From positions 2,480,001 to 2,544,000 of the forward strand of contig OY969813.1 in assembly GCA_963703355.1 (NCBI GenBank): DNA of 64,000 bases, in the 5' to 3' direction. The translations under genes were made by a program, and so were the position numbers. Each line of letters opens with the position of its first letter. Position 1 is the stretch's first letter. Below are positions 46,406-55,417 of the stretch, piece by piece. The stretch comes from Puia sp963703355. GTDB taxonomy: Bacteria > Bacteroidota > Bacteroidia > Chitinophagales > Chitinophagaceae. A model generated the notes under the pieces. That model saw only the letters and a program-made list of their open reading frames with translations. It had not been told where the DNA came from and did not search any database.

Positions 46406-46855
46406 ATGAAAAAGAAAATCATCACCATGCTGTCAGCACTTATACTGGTCAGCAGCGCCATCTTCGCAAACACAACTGCAACTCCTGTACCTGCATCTGT
46501 TGAATCTGCTTTCAGTCAGAACTTCCAACACGTAAGACAGGTTCGCTGGGATTCTTTCGGCAACTACTTTAAGGCAACTGTTTCGGACAAAGGCAGAACA
46601 ATGTTTGTTTTCTACTCTGACAACGCAGAATTGATGGGTATGGGAAGAAATCTTCTCTCTGACAGGCTTCCTGAACTATTACAGACCGGAATAAAAAGCA
46701 GATTCCAGGAATACTGGATTACAGATCTCGTACAATACAGAGTAGGTGACAAAGAAGGATATCTGGTAACTGTTGAAAATGCTGATAAGAAGATTGTGCT
46801 AAAATCGGAAGACAATCGCAACTGGCAGATTTTTTCAAAAGAAAATAAATCGTAA
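46406..46855 (+). CDS. PepSY-like secreted protein
   Basis: Start chosen at MKKKIITMLSALILVSS (46406), giving a signal peptide ending near IFA; the frame is open to 46298. About 149 residues with the Bacteroidota PepSY-like (BLIP-like) pattern: VESAFSQNFQHVRQVRWDSFGNYFKATV, FVFYSDNAELMGMGR, LPELLQTGI, YRVGDKEGYLVTVENADKKIVLKSEDNRNWQIF. Periplasmic; role unknown. Lies just upstream of a PepSY-associated-type membrane protein. Confidence 0.75.
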   Translation: MKKKIITMLSALILVSSAIFANTTATPVPASVESAFSQNFQHVRQVRWDSFGNYFKATVSDKGRTMFVFYSDNAELMGMGRNLLSDRLPELLQTGIKSRFQEYWITDLVQYRVGDKEGYLVTVENADKKIVLKSEDNRNWQIFSKENKS

Positions 46856-46893
46856 AAGGAATATTCACCACTAAAATAAAAACCGGGATTACT

Positions 46894-47400
46894 ATGGCTG
46901 CTGTTAATACCAAAATGAGAATTTACCATCGCTACTTAGGATATTTTTTAGCAGGCATTATGGCGGTGTATGGATTTAGTGGATTTATAATGATATTCCG
47001 GGACACGAGTTTTCTGAAAATAAATAAGCAAATCGACAGACAGTTACGCCCGAATATCAAGTCTGATGATTTAGGAAAAGAATTAAGAATAAGGGACTTT
47101 AAAGTTGAAAAAGAAACAGGTGATATGGTAAGCTTCGAACAGGGCACCTACAACAAGGTTACGGGAAAGGCAACATATACATCCAAAGAATGGCCAGGTT
47201 TCATCGACAAACTCACCAGGCTGCATAAGGCAGATACGAACAGTCCCTTATTTTTTCTGAATGTTTTCTTTGCATTGTCGTTGCTGTTTTTTGTGCTTTC
47301 CGCATTTTGGATGTTCCTGCCAAAAACCACCATATTTAAAAAGGGACTTTATTTTACGCTCGCGGGTGTGGTGATCACCATTATTCTGATCGTAATGTAA
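46894..47400 (+). CDS. PepSY-associated-type membrane protein
   Basis: 168 residues. RIYHRYLGYFLAGIMAVYGFSGFIMIF is the first membrane helix with the His pattern of PepSY-associated (iron-regulated) membrane proteins, a soluble loop (about 45-110) follows, then two more helices (about 118-138 and 150-167). ATG at 46915 is another start. 38 bases after the PepSY-like gene; likely same transcript. Confidence 0.6.
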   Translation: MAAVNTKMRIYHRYLGYFLAGIMAVYGFSGFIMIFRDTSFLKINKQIDRQLRPNIKSDDLGKELRIRDFKVEKETGDMVSFEQGTYNKVTGKATYTSKEWPGFIDKLTRLHKADTNSPLFFLNVFFALSLLFFVLSAFWMFLPKTTIFKKGLYFTLAGVVITIILIVM

Positions 47401-47409
47401 AGTACAATC

Positions 47410-47547
47410 ATGCTACACACAAACGGGGTATGGCTCAACAACGATATTTCATCTAACCAACGTTTGGCGTTTGGCTTTTATCCGCCCCCCAATTCAGGTC
47501 ATATATCAGACTCAGTATATGTTAAAGTGATCGCAAGCTACAGGTAA
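47410..47547 (+). CDS. possible 45-residue fragment or small protein
   Basis: An ATG-started frame reads TNGVWLNNDISSNQRLAFG, FYPPPNSGHISDSVYVKVIASYR. The last part looks like the beta-rich end of a secreted protein, so this may be a gene remnant. No family recognised. Confidence 0.25.
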   Translation: MLHTNGVWLNNDISSNQRLAFGFYPPPNSGHISDSVYVKVIASYR

Positions 47548-47594
47548 CCGCTTTGATAATTATTGGATTATTGGTTATTTTTGGTAGCATCATT

Positions 47595-47792
47595 ATGACC
47601 CTCATAGCCATATTTTTTCCATTTCTCTCCTTTTTCCTTCGCGGGAAAATACTAACAGGAATTATTTGTCTGCTGTTACAGATCACGCTGATCGGATGGA
47701 TCCCTGCAGCGATATGGGCGGTGATCTCATTACAGAATGCGAGGGCAGACAGACGTACCAACAGAATGATAAGGGCGATGAAACGCAGATAA
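47595..47792 (+). CDS. YqaE/Pmp3 family small membrane protein
   Basis: 65 residues from ATG 47595 (a TTG at 47553 would add 14 hydrophobic residues). Two helices with the family pattern: FFPFLSFFLRGKILTGIICLLLQITLIGWIPAAIWAV, then a basic tail. Members are stress-related proteolipids that affect membrane potential. Confidence 0.8.
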   Translation: MTLIAIFFPFLSFFLRGKILTGIICLLLQITLIGWIPAAIWAVISLQNARADRRTNRMIRAMKRR

Positions 47793-47900
47793 TTATTAAA
47801 TTCAGTACGCGGTCTTATAACCGATATAACTAACGATGGGGCCATTGACTATCCTTCCGTCTGCCTTTCAATTTCCAAAAAAAAAATCTATATTACCATT

Positions 47901-48374
47901 ATGATGAAGTTACTATTGACGGTGTTGACGGTTGCCACGATCATGGTGTCAACCAGCTGCAGTAAAAATAACAGCAAAAAAAATACAAATCCGACTTCAT
48001 CCGAATGGACGTATCACGATACTACCTTTAAGGGCCTGGTTACAGGTTACGACTCACTCAGTGCGTATCCTATTTTAAGTAGCAGGGATTCTTTAGGAAA
48101 TATGATTTATCTGTTATTCAATTCCCGCCCCACAGCAAATGGGACGTTTACAGTTGTGCAAAATGTAGAGGATAGCTCCAATGTCAATGCATACGTCTCT
48201 ATATCGATCAGTTCCTCTGCTTCGTCCTTAATTTATAACTCTACGGGAAAGCCAGGCGATGTGATGCATGTCACTTTTGTAAATGGAAAGTTACAAGCTA
48301 CCTTTTCCAATATTACCATTTTAAGCACCCTGGATATCACCACCGTTTCGGGTACACTTCTCGAGGATAATTAA
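47901..48374 (+). CDS. lipoprotein of unknown function (paralogue of 51289-51744)
   Basis: 157 residues, lipobox MVSTSCSK. The mature part is beta-rich and Ser/Thr-rich: SLIYNSTGKPGDVMHVTFVNGKLQATFSNITI and ends TVSGTLLEDN. The second lipoprotein at 51289 has the same layout and the same C-terminal pattern (FSNNIITLTFNNITVQN, SGVL). Surface or periplasmic; role unknown. Confidence 0.65.
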   Translation: MMKLLLTVLTVATIMVSTSCSKNNSKKNTNPTSSEWTYHDTTFKGLVTGYDSLSAYPILSSRDSLGNMIYLLFNSRPTANGTFTVVQNVEDSSNVNAYVSISISSSASSLIYNSTGKPGDVMHVTFVNGKLQATFSNITILSTLDITTVSGTLLEDN

Positions 48375-48422
48375 CTTATTTGCGAAAGTATCAGGTTATT
48401 CCATGGGTTACATGCTCCTGAT

Positions 48423-49145
48423 TCATTTATCCAACATCTCATTTAACATATTCATCAGGTTGTCATTGGAGCTTATGAGTTTATTCATCATTCTCAGGTT
48501 AGCAGTATGCTGATTTCGAAAATTAGTATAATAATAAATGATTAGTCTTCTTTCCCTCTCCGTTAATTCCGGATAGGGCATAATTTCCGGGATATGATCC
48601 CGTCCCCGATACCAGTCGTGCATATCTTCGAGTTTCATGATCTCGGGAAGTGCGTTTCCGAGACGATTAAACGTAATGGTATTATACGTTTCAATAGATT
48701 CAATCTGGCCCACATAAGTGGATATGGAATCTCGTAAAGCCTGATTGTCCAGATTTTTCAAACCTCCTGAATTCACCATCTGCTGATACGCTGCTTTGTC
48801 GATCGGGGGAACAAATACAAGCTTTACTGCATTTAATAATCGGCCCATGAGAAGAAGGTTTTCGTTTTCCTTTTTTTCAAAGAAAATCTCAACGATACTA
48901 TCTTCGGATGGTATGATTGCCTTGTACAGGCTGTCATACAGCACAAATACCCTTTTGTTATTTATCAACTCCTGTTTGAAAGTCTGCAGGTATTGCCTGG
49001 TATTTCTCGTTTCAACAAAATGTTCACGGATACTTTCGGCCAAAAAACCCATTGTTACGGCCAGAAAAATCATAAAGAACTCAAGAAAATATTCTCTGAA
49101 ATCTTTACGCTTATGGTGCAGGTCCGGGTGATGATGTACTTCCAT
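48423..49145 (-). CDS. DUF6090-type membrane-anchored protein
   Basis: 240 residues. N-terminal His-rich stretch and one helix: HHKRKDFREYFLEFFMIFLAVTMGFLAESIREHFVE, the signature of DUF6090 proteins, followed by a helical domain (YLQTFKQELINNKRVFVLYD). Anchored to the inner membrane; function unknown. Confidence 0.75.
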   Translation of the reverse strand: MEVHHHPDLHHKRKDFREYFLEFFMIFLAVTMGFLAESIREHFVETRNTRQYLQTFKQELINNKRVFVLYDSLYKAIIPSEDSIVEIFFEKKENENLLLMGRLLNAVKLVFVPPIDKAAYQQMVNSGGLKNLDNQALRDSISTYVGQIESIETYNTITFNRLGNALPEIMKLEDMHDWYRGRDHIPEIMPYPELTERERRLIIYYYTNFRNQHTANLRMMNKLISSNDNLMNMLNEMLDK

Positions 49146-49207
49146 AACTATAGTGTAATATAGCGCCCTTCAGAGAATCCGGGAAATAGCACGGGCAAAT
49201 AATTTGT

Positions 49208-50320
49208 CTAATTCAATTCCCCATTGTCCCAGTCCAATGTATAAGGCTTGAGTTCAAGAGCCAGGTGTCTTTTAGAAGTTTTTTGCAGTTGATTTTTATA
49301 ATGTGTAGGGCCACTGCCTGTTGAATCAACATCGATTCCCGCATCCCTTGATAATTTCTTATGTTTAAACTCTTTTGAACCATAAATGTAAAAGGCATTG
49401 CCCTGCTGCTGCAAAAGAAAATAATTATCCATCGATTTGATATACATATTTTTTCCATCACAATATCCCCATGCACCCCGAATCGGCGTTTGCGTGCCAT
49501 CAGGTTGTTTAATAAAAATCAAATCGATGAGTTTATCTTTCTCCACTTCAAAATCCCTTTGTGTGGGATTGTTATTTTTAAATTCATCGAATGAAAAATA
49601 TATCCCGCGAACAAGTGAAGTATCTTTCAAAACGGGTATATCAAATTGCTTCTGATTATGTACGGCTATTTCCTCCCAGCTAAATTTTCTTTTGGTCTCC
49701 ACAATAGATTGAAACTTCGAATCCAGCTCCTTCAATTTTGAAAGGGATGAGATGAGTGCCTGTTCCAGCAGCAAGGATGCATCCTTTGTAACATATAAAT
49801 TCCTGGTTATTGTTGTATCGTACCTATATAAAATAAAATGATCTGATCCTCTTCTTAGATAAAACTCAATCCTGAGCAGCAGGCTGCTGATTTTTTTACT
49901 ATTGCTGTCTATGTCCGCATTTTGAATTTGCTGCTCCATCTCTTCATCGAGACCACTTGTGAGCCAGCATTTCTTTATGACCATAACTATCGAAAAAGAA
50001 TCCGGCTTTGCGAATTGGATCGAACTATTTAAAAATTGCTGTACGTCGTTAGCGAAAATTCCCTGTGAAATGGTAAAAAAAGGAACATGTCTCACCGACG
50101 CCAGGCCAACGGCATATATGTCCGGTCTGGCGTCTACGACTCTTATGCTGTTTAAACTCTCCAGATGAATGACATCTTTCAGCGGCTTAAATTCTATGAT
50201 CTTCTTGTTGAAATTTTTGACTTTCAGGTCTTCACTTTTATTTGATGGAAGAGGCCGTTGGCTGAAAACCATTGTGTGCAAAAAACTGACAACCAGTGTG
50301 ATGAGCACCGCCTTTTTCAT
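49208..50320 (-). CDS. secreted protein of unknown function
   Basis: Start chosen at MKKAVLITLVVSFLHTMVFSQ (50320), a clear signal peptide; the frame is open to 50389. About 370 residues without a recognised domain. Contains YAVGLASVRHVPFFTISQGI, RGIYFSFDEFKNNNPTQRDFEV and a C-terminal AWGYCDGKNMYIKSMDNYFLLQQ segment. No enzyme motif. Confidence 0.55.
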   Translation of the reverse strand: MKKAVLITLVVSFLHTMVFSQRPLPSNKSEDLKVKNFNKKIIEFKPLKDVIHLESLNSIRVVDARPDIYAVGLASVRHVPFFTISQGIFANDVQQFLNSSIQFAKPDSFSIVMVIKKCWLTSGLDEEMEQQIQNADIDSNSKKISSLLLRIEFYLRRGSDHFILYRYDTTITRNLYVTKDASLLLEQALISSLSKLKELDSKFQSIVETKRKFSWEEIAVHNQKQFDIPVLKDTSLVRGIYFSFDEFKNNNPTQRDFEVEKDKLIDLIFIKQPDGTQTPIRGAWGYCDGKNMYIKSMDNYFLLQQQGNAFYIYGSKEFKHKKLSRDAGIDVDSTGSGPTHYKNQLQKTSKRHLALELKPYTLDWDNGELN

Positions 50321-50387
50321 GGTTTTAGTTGGAGGTAAAGGGTAATGCAAATTCAATTGACCTAAAAAAGGTACGAAATAAATGGGC

Positions 50388-50498
50388 ATGTTGGCTACGA
50401 ACGGAATCGATACGGAGATATGCCATTGCGATACGGGTGACTACACCAATAAATATATCAGAAAAGATGTAGCGATTCTATCGAAACATGAAGAATAG
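50388..50498 (+). CDS. 36-residue frame, possible gene remnant
   Basis: ATG-started frame reading IDTEICHCDTGDYTNKYIRK, DVAILSKHEE. The composition looks protein-like, but it is short and overlaps the end of the YIP1-type gene. Not recognised. Confidence 0.2.
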   Translation: MLATNGIDTEICHCDTGDYTNKYIRKDVAILSKHEE

Positions 50499-51116
50499 AC
50501 CCATGATTAATAAAACCGGAACTACGATTATCAAAACGGAAAACAATACATTCAGGATCGCTTTTTTAATACTGAAATTTTGAGCCAGAGAAACACCTTG
50601 TACCAAAATCACGATTGACCAAACGGATAAGACCAACTGAATAGCTATAATTATGAAATATGAAATGATTACTATCGGACTTTGTTCCTGAAAGTCGATG
50701 CTGAATGGTTCATTTCCAAAGATCAATACTTTTGGTATTAGCAGGAGCACTGCGCAAATTGTTGGAATCGATGACCAGGCTACAACGGCAATTAACTGAT
50801 CTGAACTTGCTATCCCTTTGATCCAACGACCTGTAAAACCCAATAACGCAGCATAGAACCTGCCAAATATTACACCGAATATTCCCGCGAAAAACAGGAC
50901 CACCAAAAAAAATAAGATGGTATAACTGGTTTGGTTGCTCACATGCCGGTAACTTCTTTCAATTCCATTGACGATTCCGGAAAGTATGAGAAAAAGCGTT
51001 ACATACTTTTCCGGGCAATATCTGAAGATATATTGAAAGGTTAGTCTGGGCTTCATCCAGACAGAAAACAATAATTCCTTTTCGGTTAATAAAATTTCGT
51101 CGTCTAATATTTCCAT
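50478..51116 (-). CDS. YIP1 family membrane protein
   Basis: 212 residues. Soluble N-terminus (MEILDDEILLTEKELLFSVW, MKPRLTFQYIFRYCPEKYVT) and five membrane helices with AALLGFTGRWIKGIASSDQLIAVVAWSSIPTIC. Intact paralogue of the frameshifted gene at 30255-30895. Function unknown. Confidence 0.8.
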   Translation of the reverse strand: MEILDDEILLTEKELLFSVWMKPRLTFQYIFRYCPEKYVTLFLILSGIVNGIERSYRHVSNQTSYTILFFLVVLFFAGIFGVIFGRFYAALLGFTGRWIKGIASSDQLIAVVAWSSIPTICAVLLLIPKVLIFGNEPFSIDFQEQSPIVIISYFIIIAIQLVLSVWSIVILVQGVSLAQNFSIKKAILNVLFSVLIIVVPVLLIMGLFFMFR

Positions 51117-51288
51117 GGCTTTTGATTCTTTATCAAGATATGAATTTTGGAGATTTGGTCAAAGTGGTGGACGTTCATACTCATCTAAGGGTATTTTCGT
51201 AGCTTCCAAACTTACAATAAGCGGTATAAGCATGCGTTTATTAAACAGCACTTATCTTGCAGTTCATTGTATAATTAAATGCCCTTTA

Positions 51289-51744
51289 ATGAAAAAACTC
51301 TTATTTTCCCTATTTATCGCCGGGTCTCTTTTCTGCGTTTTCAGCTGTAGTAAGAACGATAATACGACTACCACAATTCCCCTAAGCCATTGGACTATAA
51401 ATGGAGTAACAGATAGCAGCAGCACAGTATCCGCAGCAAACAATATCAACTTTGTGTGTTTGACCAGCAATCAGCAAAAATCAATCAGTGTGGATTTTCA
51501 TTCGGCGATTGTTAGCAGTTATACTTATAAGGTGTCAGATTTGTTGAACGATAATACTGAATGTACCATTTCGGTGAATGATGGAGATAGCCTGATTTAC
51601 ACTTCAACGGGATTGACTAGCGACAGCTTATATGAAACATTTTCCAACAACATCATTACACTCACTTTCAATAATATTACTGTTCAAAATAAAACGAATA
51701 CTGCGCTTGTATCTGGCGTATTAAGTTTTAAGAGCGTTTATTAG
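51289..51744 (+). CDS. lipoprotein of unknown function (paralogue of 47901-48374)
   Basis: Start chosen at MKKLLFSLFIAGSLFCVFSCSK (51289), with lipobox; the frame is open to 51115 but that part crosses the divergent YIP1 start. 151 residues, Ser/Thr/Asn-rich beta pattern, ending NKTNTALVSGVLSFKSVY. Related in layout to the lipoprotein at 47901. Confidence 0.65.
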   Translation: MKKLLFSLFIAGSLFCVFSCSKNDNTTTTIPLSHWTINGVTDSSSTVSAANNINFVCLTSNQQKSISVDFHSAIVSSYTYKVSDLLNDNTECTISVNDGDSLIYTSTGLTSDSLYETFSNNIITLTFNNITVQNKTNTALVSGVLSFKSVY

Positions 51745-51784
51745 GACCAGACGGTTTTAACCATTTTGTTTACTTTCGACGTCT

Positions 51785-52132
51785 ATGATTTATTCAAGAC
51801 GTATGACTACCATTTCCAAAGAGGATGACATTCTTACATTTATTAATGTTTTTACTGTTGACCCCGCCAATCAACTACAGCTGATAGAACTTCTGACTTC
51901 AGCTACAGAAATCAGCGTGCAGAAAATGTCAGGATTTATTTCCTCTGTTCTGCATAGAAGTATCGACGGGACGAAAGTTACTATGTACGCACAATGGCGG
52001 AGTTTGGAAGACTATCAGAAAATGCGAAACAACCATGAAGCTGCACCCTATTTGGAGAAAGCACTTACTATTGCGAAATTCGATCCGGGAATGTATGAGG
52101 TAGTCAAAACATTTTTTCCAACTGCTGAGTGA
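51785..52132 (+). CDS. antibiotic biosynthesis monooxygenase (ABM) domain protein
   Basis: 115 residues, ferredoxin-like ABM fold: FINVFTVDPANQLQLIELL, VQKMSGFISSVLHRSIDGTKVTMYAQWRSLEDYQKM. ATG 51803 is an alternative start. Such small dimers act as monooxygenases or haem/quinone-modifying proteins. The next gene follows after one base. Confidence 0.85.
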   Translation: MIYSRRMTTISKEDDILTFINVFTVDPANQLQLIELLTSATEISVQKMSGFISSVLHRSIDGTKVTMYAQWRSLEDYQKMRNNHEAAPYLEKALTIAKFDPGMYEVVKTFFPTAE

Positions 52133-52133
52133 A

Positions 52134-52463
52134 ATGCAAATGATTTCCGAAAAAATATTTATTGAGTTGGCGCTTTCATTTCCGGGCACGGAGCAAACAA
52201 AACATTTTGAGAGGATCGGCTTAAAGGTAACAGGCAAGAGGATGTTTGCTACCTATCTTCCGTCCGATAACACTGCCAATATATTTCTGAAACCGAAAGA
52301 ACAACAGGTTTTTTGTAAAATGAATATGGGGAACATTTACCCGGTCCCGAATAAATGGGGTGAAAAAGGGGCCACCACTTTTGTGCTCAGCAAACTATCA
52401 AAAGAATTGATAATGGAAGCCCTGTTTTCTGCATATCGGGAAGTAATAACACCAAAAAAATAA
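52134..52463 (+). CDS. MmcQ/YjbR family protein
   Basis: 109 residues: FIELALSFPGTEQTKHFERI, KRMFATYL, IFLKPKEQQVFCKMN, then PNKWGEKGATTFVLSKL and LIMEALFSAYREV. This is the MmcQ/YjbR fold (CyaY-like), thought to bind DNA. One base after the ABM gene, so co-transcribed. Confidence 0.85.
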   Translation: MQMISEKIFIELALSFPGTEQTKHFERIGLKVTGKRMFATYLPSDNTANIFLKPKEQQVFCKMNMGNIYPVPNKWGEKGATTFVLSKLSKELIMEALFSAYREVITPKK

Positions 52464-52497
52464 GAAATCGTATCCGACATTGCGGCAACAGGCAGCG

Positions 52498-52941
52498 CTA
52501 TTTGTAATAAACGTAAATCAGCGCCTGAGGATCCGCTTTTAATTTTACAGGTTTTGTATCGCCGGTAACAAATTTTTCTGGCGTAGTAAACTGCAATTGG
52601 GCGGCGCGCGCAACGCCTATTTGTCCGCGGTCGAAAGGTTTAACTGTGTACTTCTTCATGAGTGCACTATCCGGGGTCATCAAATGGGCTTCGAAATCAG
52701 GCACCGGATGAGTTGTATTATCATATACAAAGAATATCAGGTAACTGGTTTTGGGCTTAACATTGATCGCCGCCTGATTGGTGGCTGCGAATTTTATCAT
52801 ATACTTATAGCCGTTTTTATACGCGCCGCTTCTTATTCGGCCATAGACTGTTTCCGTATTGGCTGTGAAACTGCTGGTTGTCTGGCATATTCCTGCAATG
52901 GACCCGGTGATCAAAAAGACAAGAAGAAAATACTTTTTCAT
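52498..52941 (-). CDS. secreted protein of unknown function
   Basis: 147 residues with signal peptide (MKKYFLLVFLITGSIAGICQ). Mature part beta-rich: KYMIKFAATNQAAINVKPKTSYLIFFVYD, ending QALIYVYYK. Unassigned. Confidence 0.55.
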   Translation of the reverse strand: MKKYFLLVFLITGSIAGICQTTSSFTANTETVYGRIRSGAYKNGYKYMIKFAATNQAAINVKPKTSYLIFFVYDNTTHPVPDFEAHLMTPDSALMKKYTVKPFDRGQIGVARAAQLQFTTPEKFVTGDTKPVKLKADPQALIYVYYK

Positions 52942-53099
52942 AATGTAAGATTTGACTTTGAGTGATTAAAAATAACATCATTCACTGAAAGTCGGAATAA
53001 TATTTCTTCATTTTAAAATCCCCCCATTTTCTTCGATCTAATGAATTATCTTATAGTGCTTTTGATTCGTCAACGCGCTCATAAATTCATCTGCCTGGT

Positions 53100-53876
53100 A
53101 TGGGAAGTCTCTCTAATATTGGCCGCATCTTCTATGGCGTCGCTATAGCAGGTATGGGTTTCCCGACAATTTATTATAAGGTTTTTCCCTACATGTTGTT
53201 GCCTCCGCAATACCTTTCCCCGCAACATACTATAGTCGCATATATCTCCGGAGCATTATTAGTACTGGCGGGGGTATTCATTGCACTCAATAAAAAAACG
53301 AACATTATTTCTCTTTTATTAGGGACTGTGCTGTTGTTGATATTTTGCTTTTTATTTATTCCCTTTATGTTTTCAGCCGGCGCTAACTACAAACATTTAA
53401 CGGAATGGGAGAATGCAGAAAAAGAACTGGCATTGGCTGGCGGCGCTTTTGTTATTGCCGGTTGGTTCTCTACAAAAAGTAAAAACGCGGTTGGTAGTTC
53501 CCCGAATAAGCTGTCAAGTTTTGGCGCAATTTTATACTCAGTACCCATACTCAGTTTTGGTATTCTTCATTTCATGTATGGAAATGAAGTGTCCTCCATG
53601 GTACCCGGATGGATACCCTTCCACTTATTCTGGATTTACTTTGCAGGTGCTGCGTTGATCGGATCGGGTATTGCCATTATTCTAAAAATAAAAACCCGAT
53701 TAATCGCTGCACTGCTAGGTATTATGATATTTGTGTGGTTTATAATAATCCATGTTCCCGAAGTCATATCTTCTTCTCCAGACGATATGAATGGTGAAAT
53801 CGTCAGTGCATTTCTGGCTCTTGCTTATAGTGGAATCGCTTTTGTAATTGCAGGGACTGCTGCCAGGAGAACTTAA
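53100..53876 (+). CDS. DoxX-like membrane protein
   Basis: 258 residues with about eight helices arranged as two similar halves: IGRIFYGVAIAGMGF... and GAILYSVPILSFGILHFMYGNE, each with a PPQ/VPGWIPFHLFWIYFAG-type loop. The pattern is that of DoxX/DoxD-type quinone-related membrane proteins. Precise role unknown. Confidence 0.65.
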   Translation: MGSLSNIGRIFYGVAIAGMGFPTIYYKVFPYMLLPPQYLSPQHTIVAYISGALLVLAGVFIALNKKTNIISLLLGTVLLLIFCFLFIPFMFSAGANYKHLTEWENAEKELALAGGAFVIAGWFSTKSKNAVGSSPNKLSSFGAILYSVPILSFGILHFMYGNEVSSMVPGWIPFHLFWIYFAGAALIGSGIAIILKIKTRLIAALLGIMIFVWFIIIHVPEVISSSPDDMNGEIVSAFLALAYSGIAFVIAGTAARRT

Positions 53877-53927
53877 TTATGCTGAATGCGTTGCATTTAT
53901 TTGAAGGAACTTCTAAAAACTAACCAT

Positions 53928-54386
53928 ATGACTACACTTATTGAAACGTTCAAAACACTGTTCGACAGGGATCTCGCGAAATTAAAAACAGAAATTGCTT
54001 CCTATACAAGTGAAGAAAATCTTTGGAAGACTGAATATGATATTAAAAACTCCGCCGGCAACCTTTGTCTACACCTGATTGGCAACCTGAATGCCTTTTT
54101 AGGTAAAGCAATCGGAGGGTTCGATTATGAGCGAAACAGAGAGGCGGAATTTTCAATGAAAAATGTACCAAAATCAGCATTACTCGATAAGATAGACAAA
54201 ACAATTCAGGTTGTTGACCTGACGCTTCAAAAATTGGATGGTAAAACATTACATGAAGAATTCCCGGTACAGGTATTCGATAAAAAGACTTCAATAGAAT
54301 ATATGCTGGTTCATTTGATTACCCATCTTTCCTACCACTTAGGGCAAATTAACTATCATAGAAGGCTGATTGACTTAGCTGGCTAA
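53928..54386 (+). CDS. DinB/DUF1572 family protein
   Basis: Start chosen at MTTLIETFKTLFDRDLAKL (53928), 152 residues. Four-helix DinB fold with three metal His: first in NLCLHLIGNLNAFLG and two in HLITHLSYHLGQINYHRRL. Members include thiol transferases of the bacillithiol group. Stand-alone gene. Confidence 0.82.
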   Translation: MTTLIETFKTLFDRDLAKLKTEIASYTSEENLWKTEYDIKNSAGNLCLHLIGNLNAFLGKAIGGFDYERNREAEFSMKNVPKSALLDKIDKTIQVVDLTLQKLDGKTLHEEFPVQVFDKKTSIEYMLVHLITHLSYHLGQINYHRRLIDLAG

Positions 54387-54482
54387 ACACGAATCTGGCC
54401 GGGTGTTCATAACTATTAGGCTGTCAACGTGACTTAATTATTAATTTAATGTTAACTTATCATTAATTAATACGATTGAGCC

Positions 54483-54986
54483 ATGAAACCTGCTGTATAC
54501 TGCCGTTTCTGCGGCGTCCGAATATTATTGATACCCATTTCTCTTCTCCTAACCATGCATACATTGGCTCAGCCAATGGAAATGAACGGTTCTCAAAAAC
54601 TGCTCTTGAATGAAGTGAATTCGTCGGCAGCCAGGCACCTGCTTAAAAATTTCTCTCCAACCGGTGAAGTAACCTGGTATCTGGAAAAGAATGGTTATGT
54701 GGCACTCTGTAATGAAGGGAATTTAACTGCCCGGGTATATTATAAATTAAATGGCAATTTTGAAGGTTGTACTAAATATTATCTGGCCGACGCGATGGAC
54801 GAGAATCGAAAATCGGTTTTAATGACCAAATTTCCAGGTTGTAAGATTTTGATGGTTACTGAGATTACAAATTTCGAAAAACAGGAACTATTCGTTAAAA
54901 TAAAAGACGGCTCGTTTATCAGGACCATTCATTTCTCTGATGAAGGAGTGGAGGTTACAGAAAATATACTGGATGCAGCATCCTGA
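54483..54986 (+). CDS. secreted protein of unknown function (PepSY-like size)
   Basis: 167 residues, signal peptide (RILLIPISLLLTMHTLAQ). Mature part: LKNFSPTGEVTWYLEKNGYVALCNEGNLTARVYYKLNG, KILMVTEITNFEKQELFVKIKDGSFIRTIHF. The layout is like small PepSY-like periplasmic proteins but the match is weak. 16 bases upstream of the next gene. Confidence 0.5.
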   Translation: MKPAVYCRFCGVRILLIPISLLLTMHTLAQPMEMNGSQKLLLNEVNSSAARHLLKNFSPTGEVTWYLEKNGYVALCNEGNLTARVYYKLNGNFEGCTKYYLADAMDENRKSVLMTKFPGCKILMVTEITNFEKQELFVKIKDGSFIRTIHFSDEGVEVTENILDAAS

Positions 54987-55002
54987 CTAATGAATACTTA
55001 TC

Positions 55003-55416
55003 ATGAAAAATAAATTAAATAACATGAAGCCGTCGTTAATCCTTCTTTTTATTTTAATTGGTGGAATTATTTTTGCATTTGCTGCGCCACCACATCAATT
55101 AGTCGGGAGATGGACGATATATAATTCCGACGGGACGTCTATTGGAGAATATGTGGATCTCAAAGTAGATAATACATATTCCGTTACGTTACCAGATGGG
55201 TCGATTGGCGAAAATGGAATTTATCTATTTAAAGATCCGGTCTTTTCCATTAAGAATATCAAAGACGTTTGTGGTAAGGGATATTGGGGTAAGTATAAAC
55301 TGTCTTTTGTCGGCGCCGATTCCATTCATTTTACGTTGATTGAAGATAGTTGTTCATCAAGACGAATGGACATTGTGGGTTACAATCCAGGCTTAAGAAG
55401 AGTGAAGTCGAAATAA
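55003..55416 (+). CDS. small secreted lipocalin-like protein
   Basis: 137 residues; ATG 55024 is an alternative start. Signal peptide (LILLFILIGGIIFAFA), then a beta-rich mature part: LVGRWTIYNSDGTSIGEYVDLKVDNTYSV, KGYWGKYKLSFVGADSIHFTLI. The GRWT start resembles lipocalin-like domains. Likely co-transcribed with the preceding gene. Confidence 0.5.
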   Translation: MKNKLNNMKPSLILLFILIGGIIFAFAAPPHQLVGRWTIYNSDGTSIGEYVDLKVDNTYSVTLPDGSIGENGIYLFKDPVFSIKNIKDVCGKGYWGKYKLSFVGADSIHFTLIEDSCSSRRMDIVGYNPGLRRVKSK

Positions 55417-55417
55417 T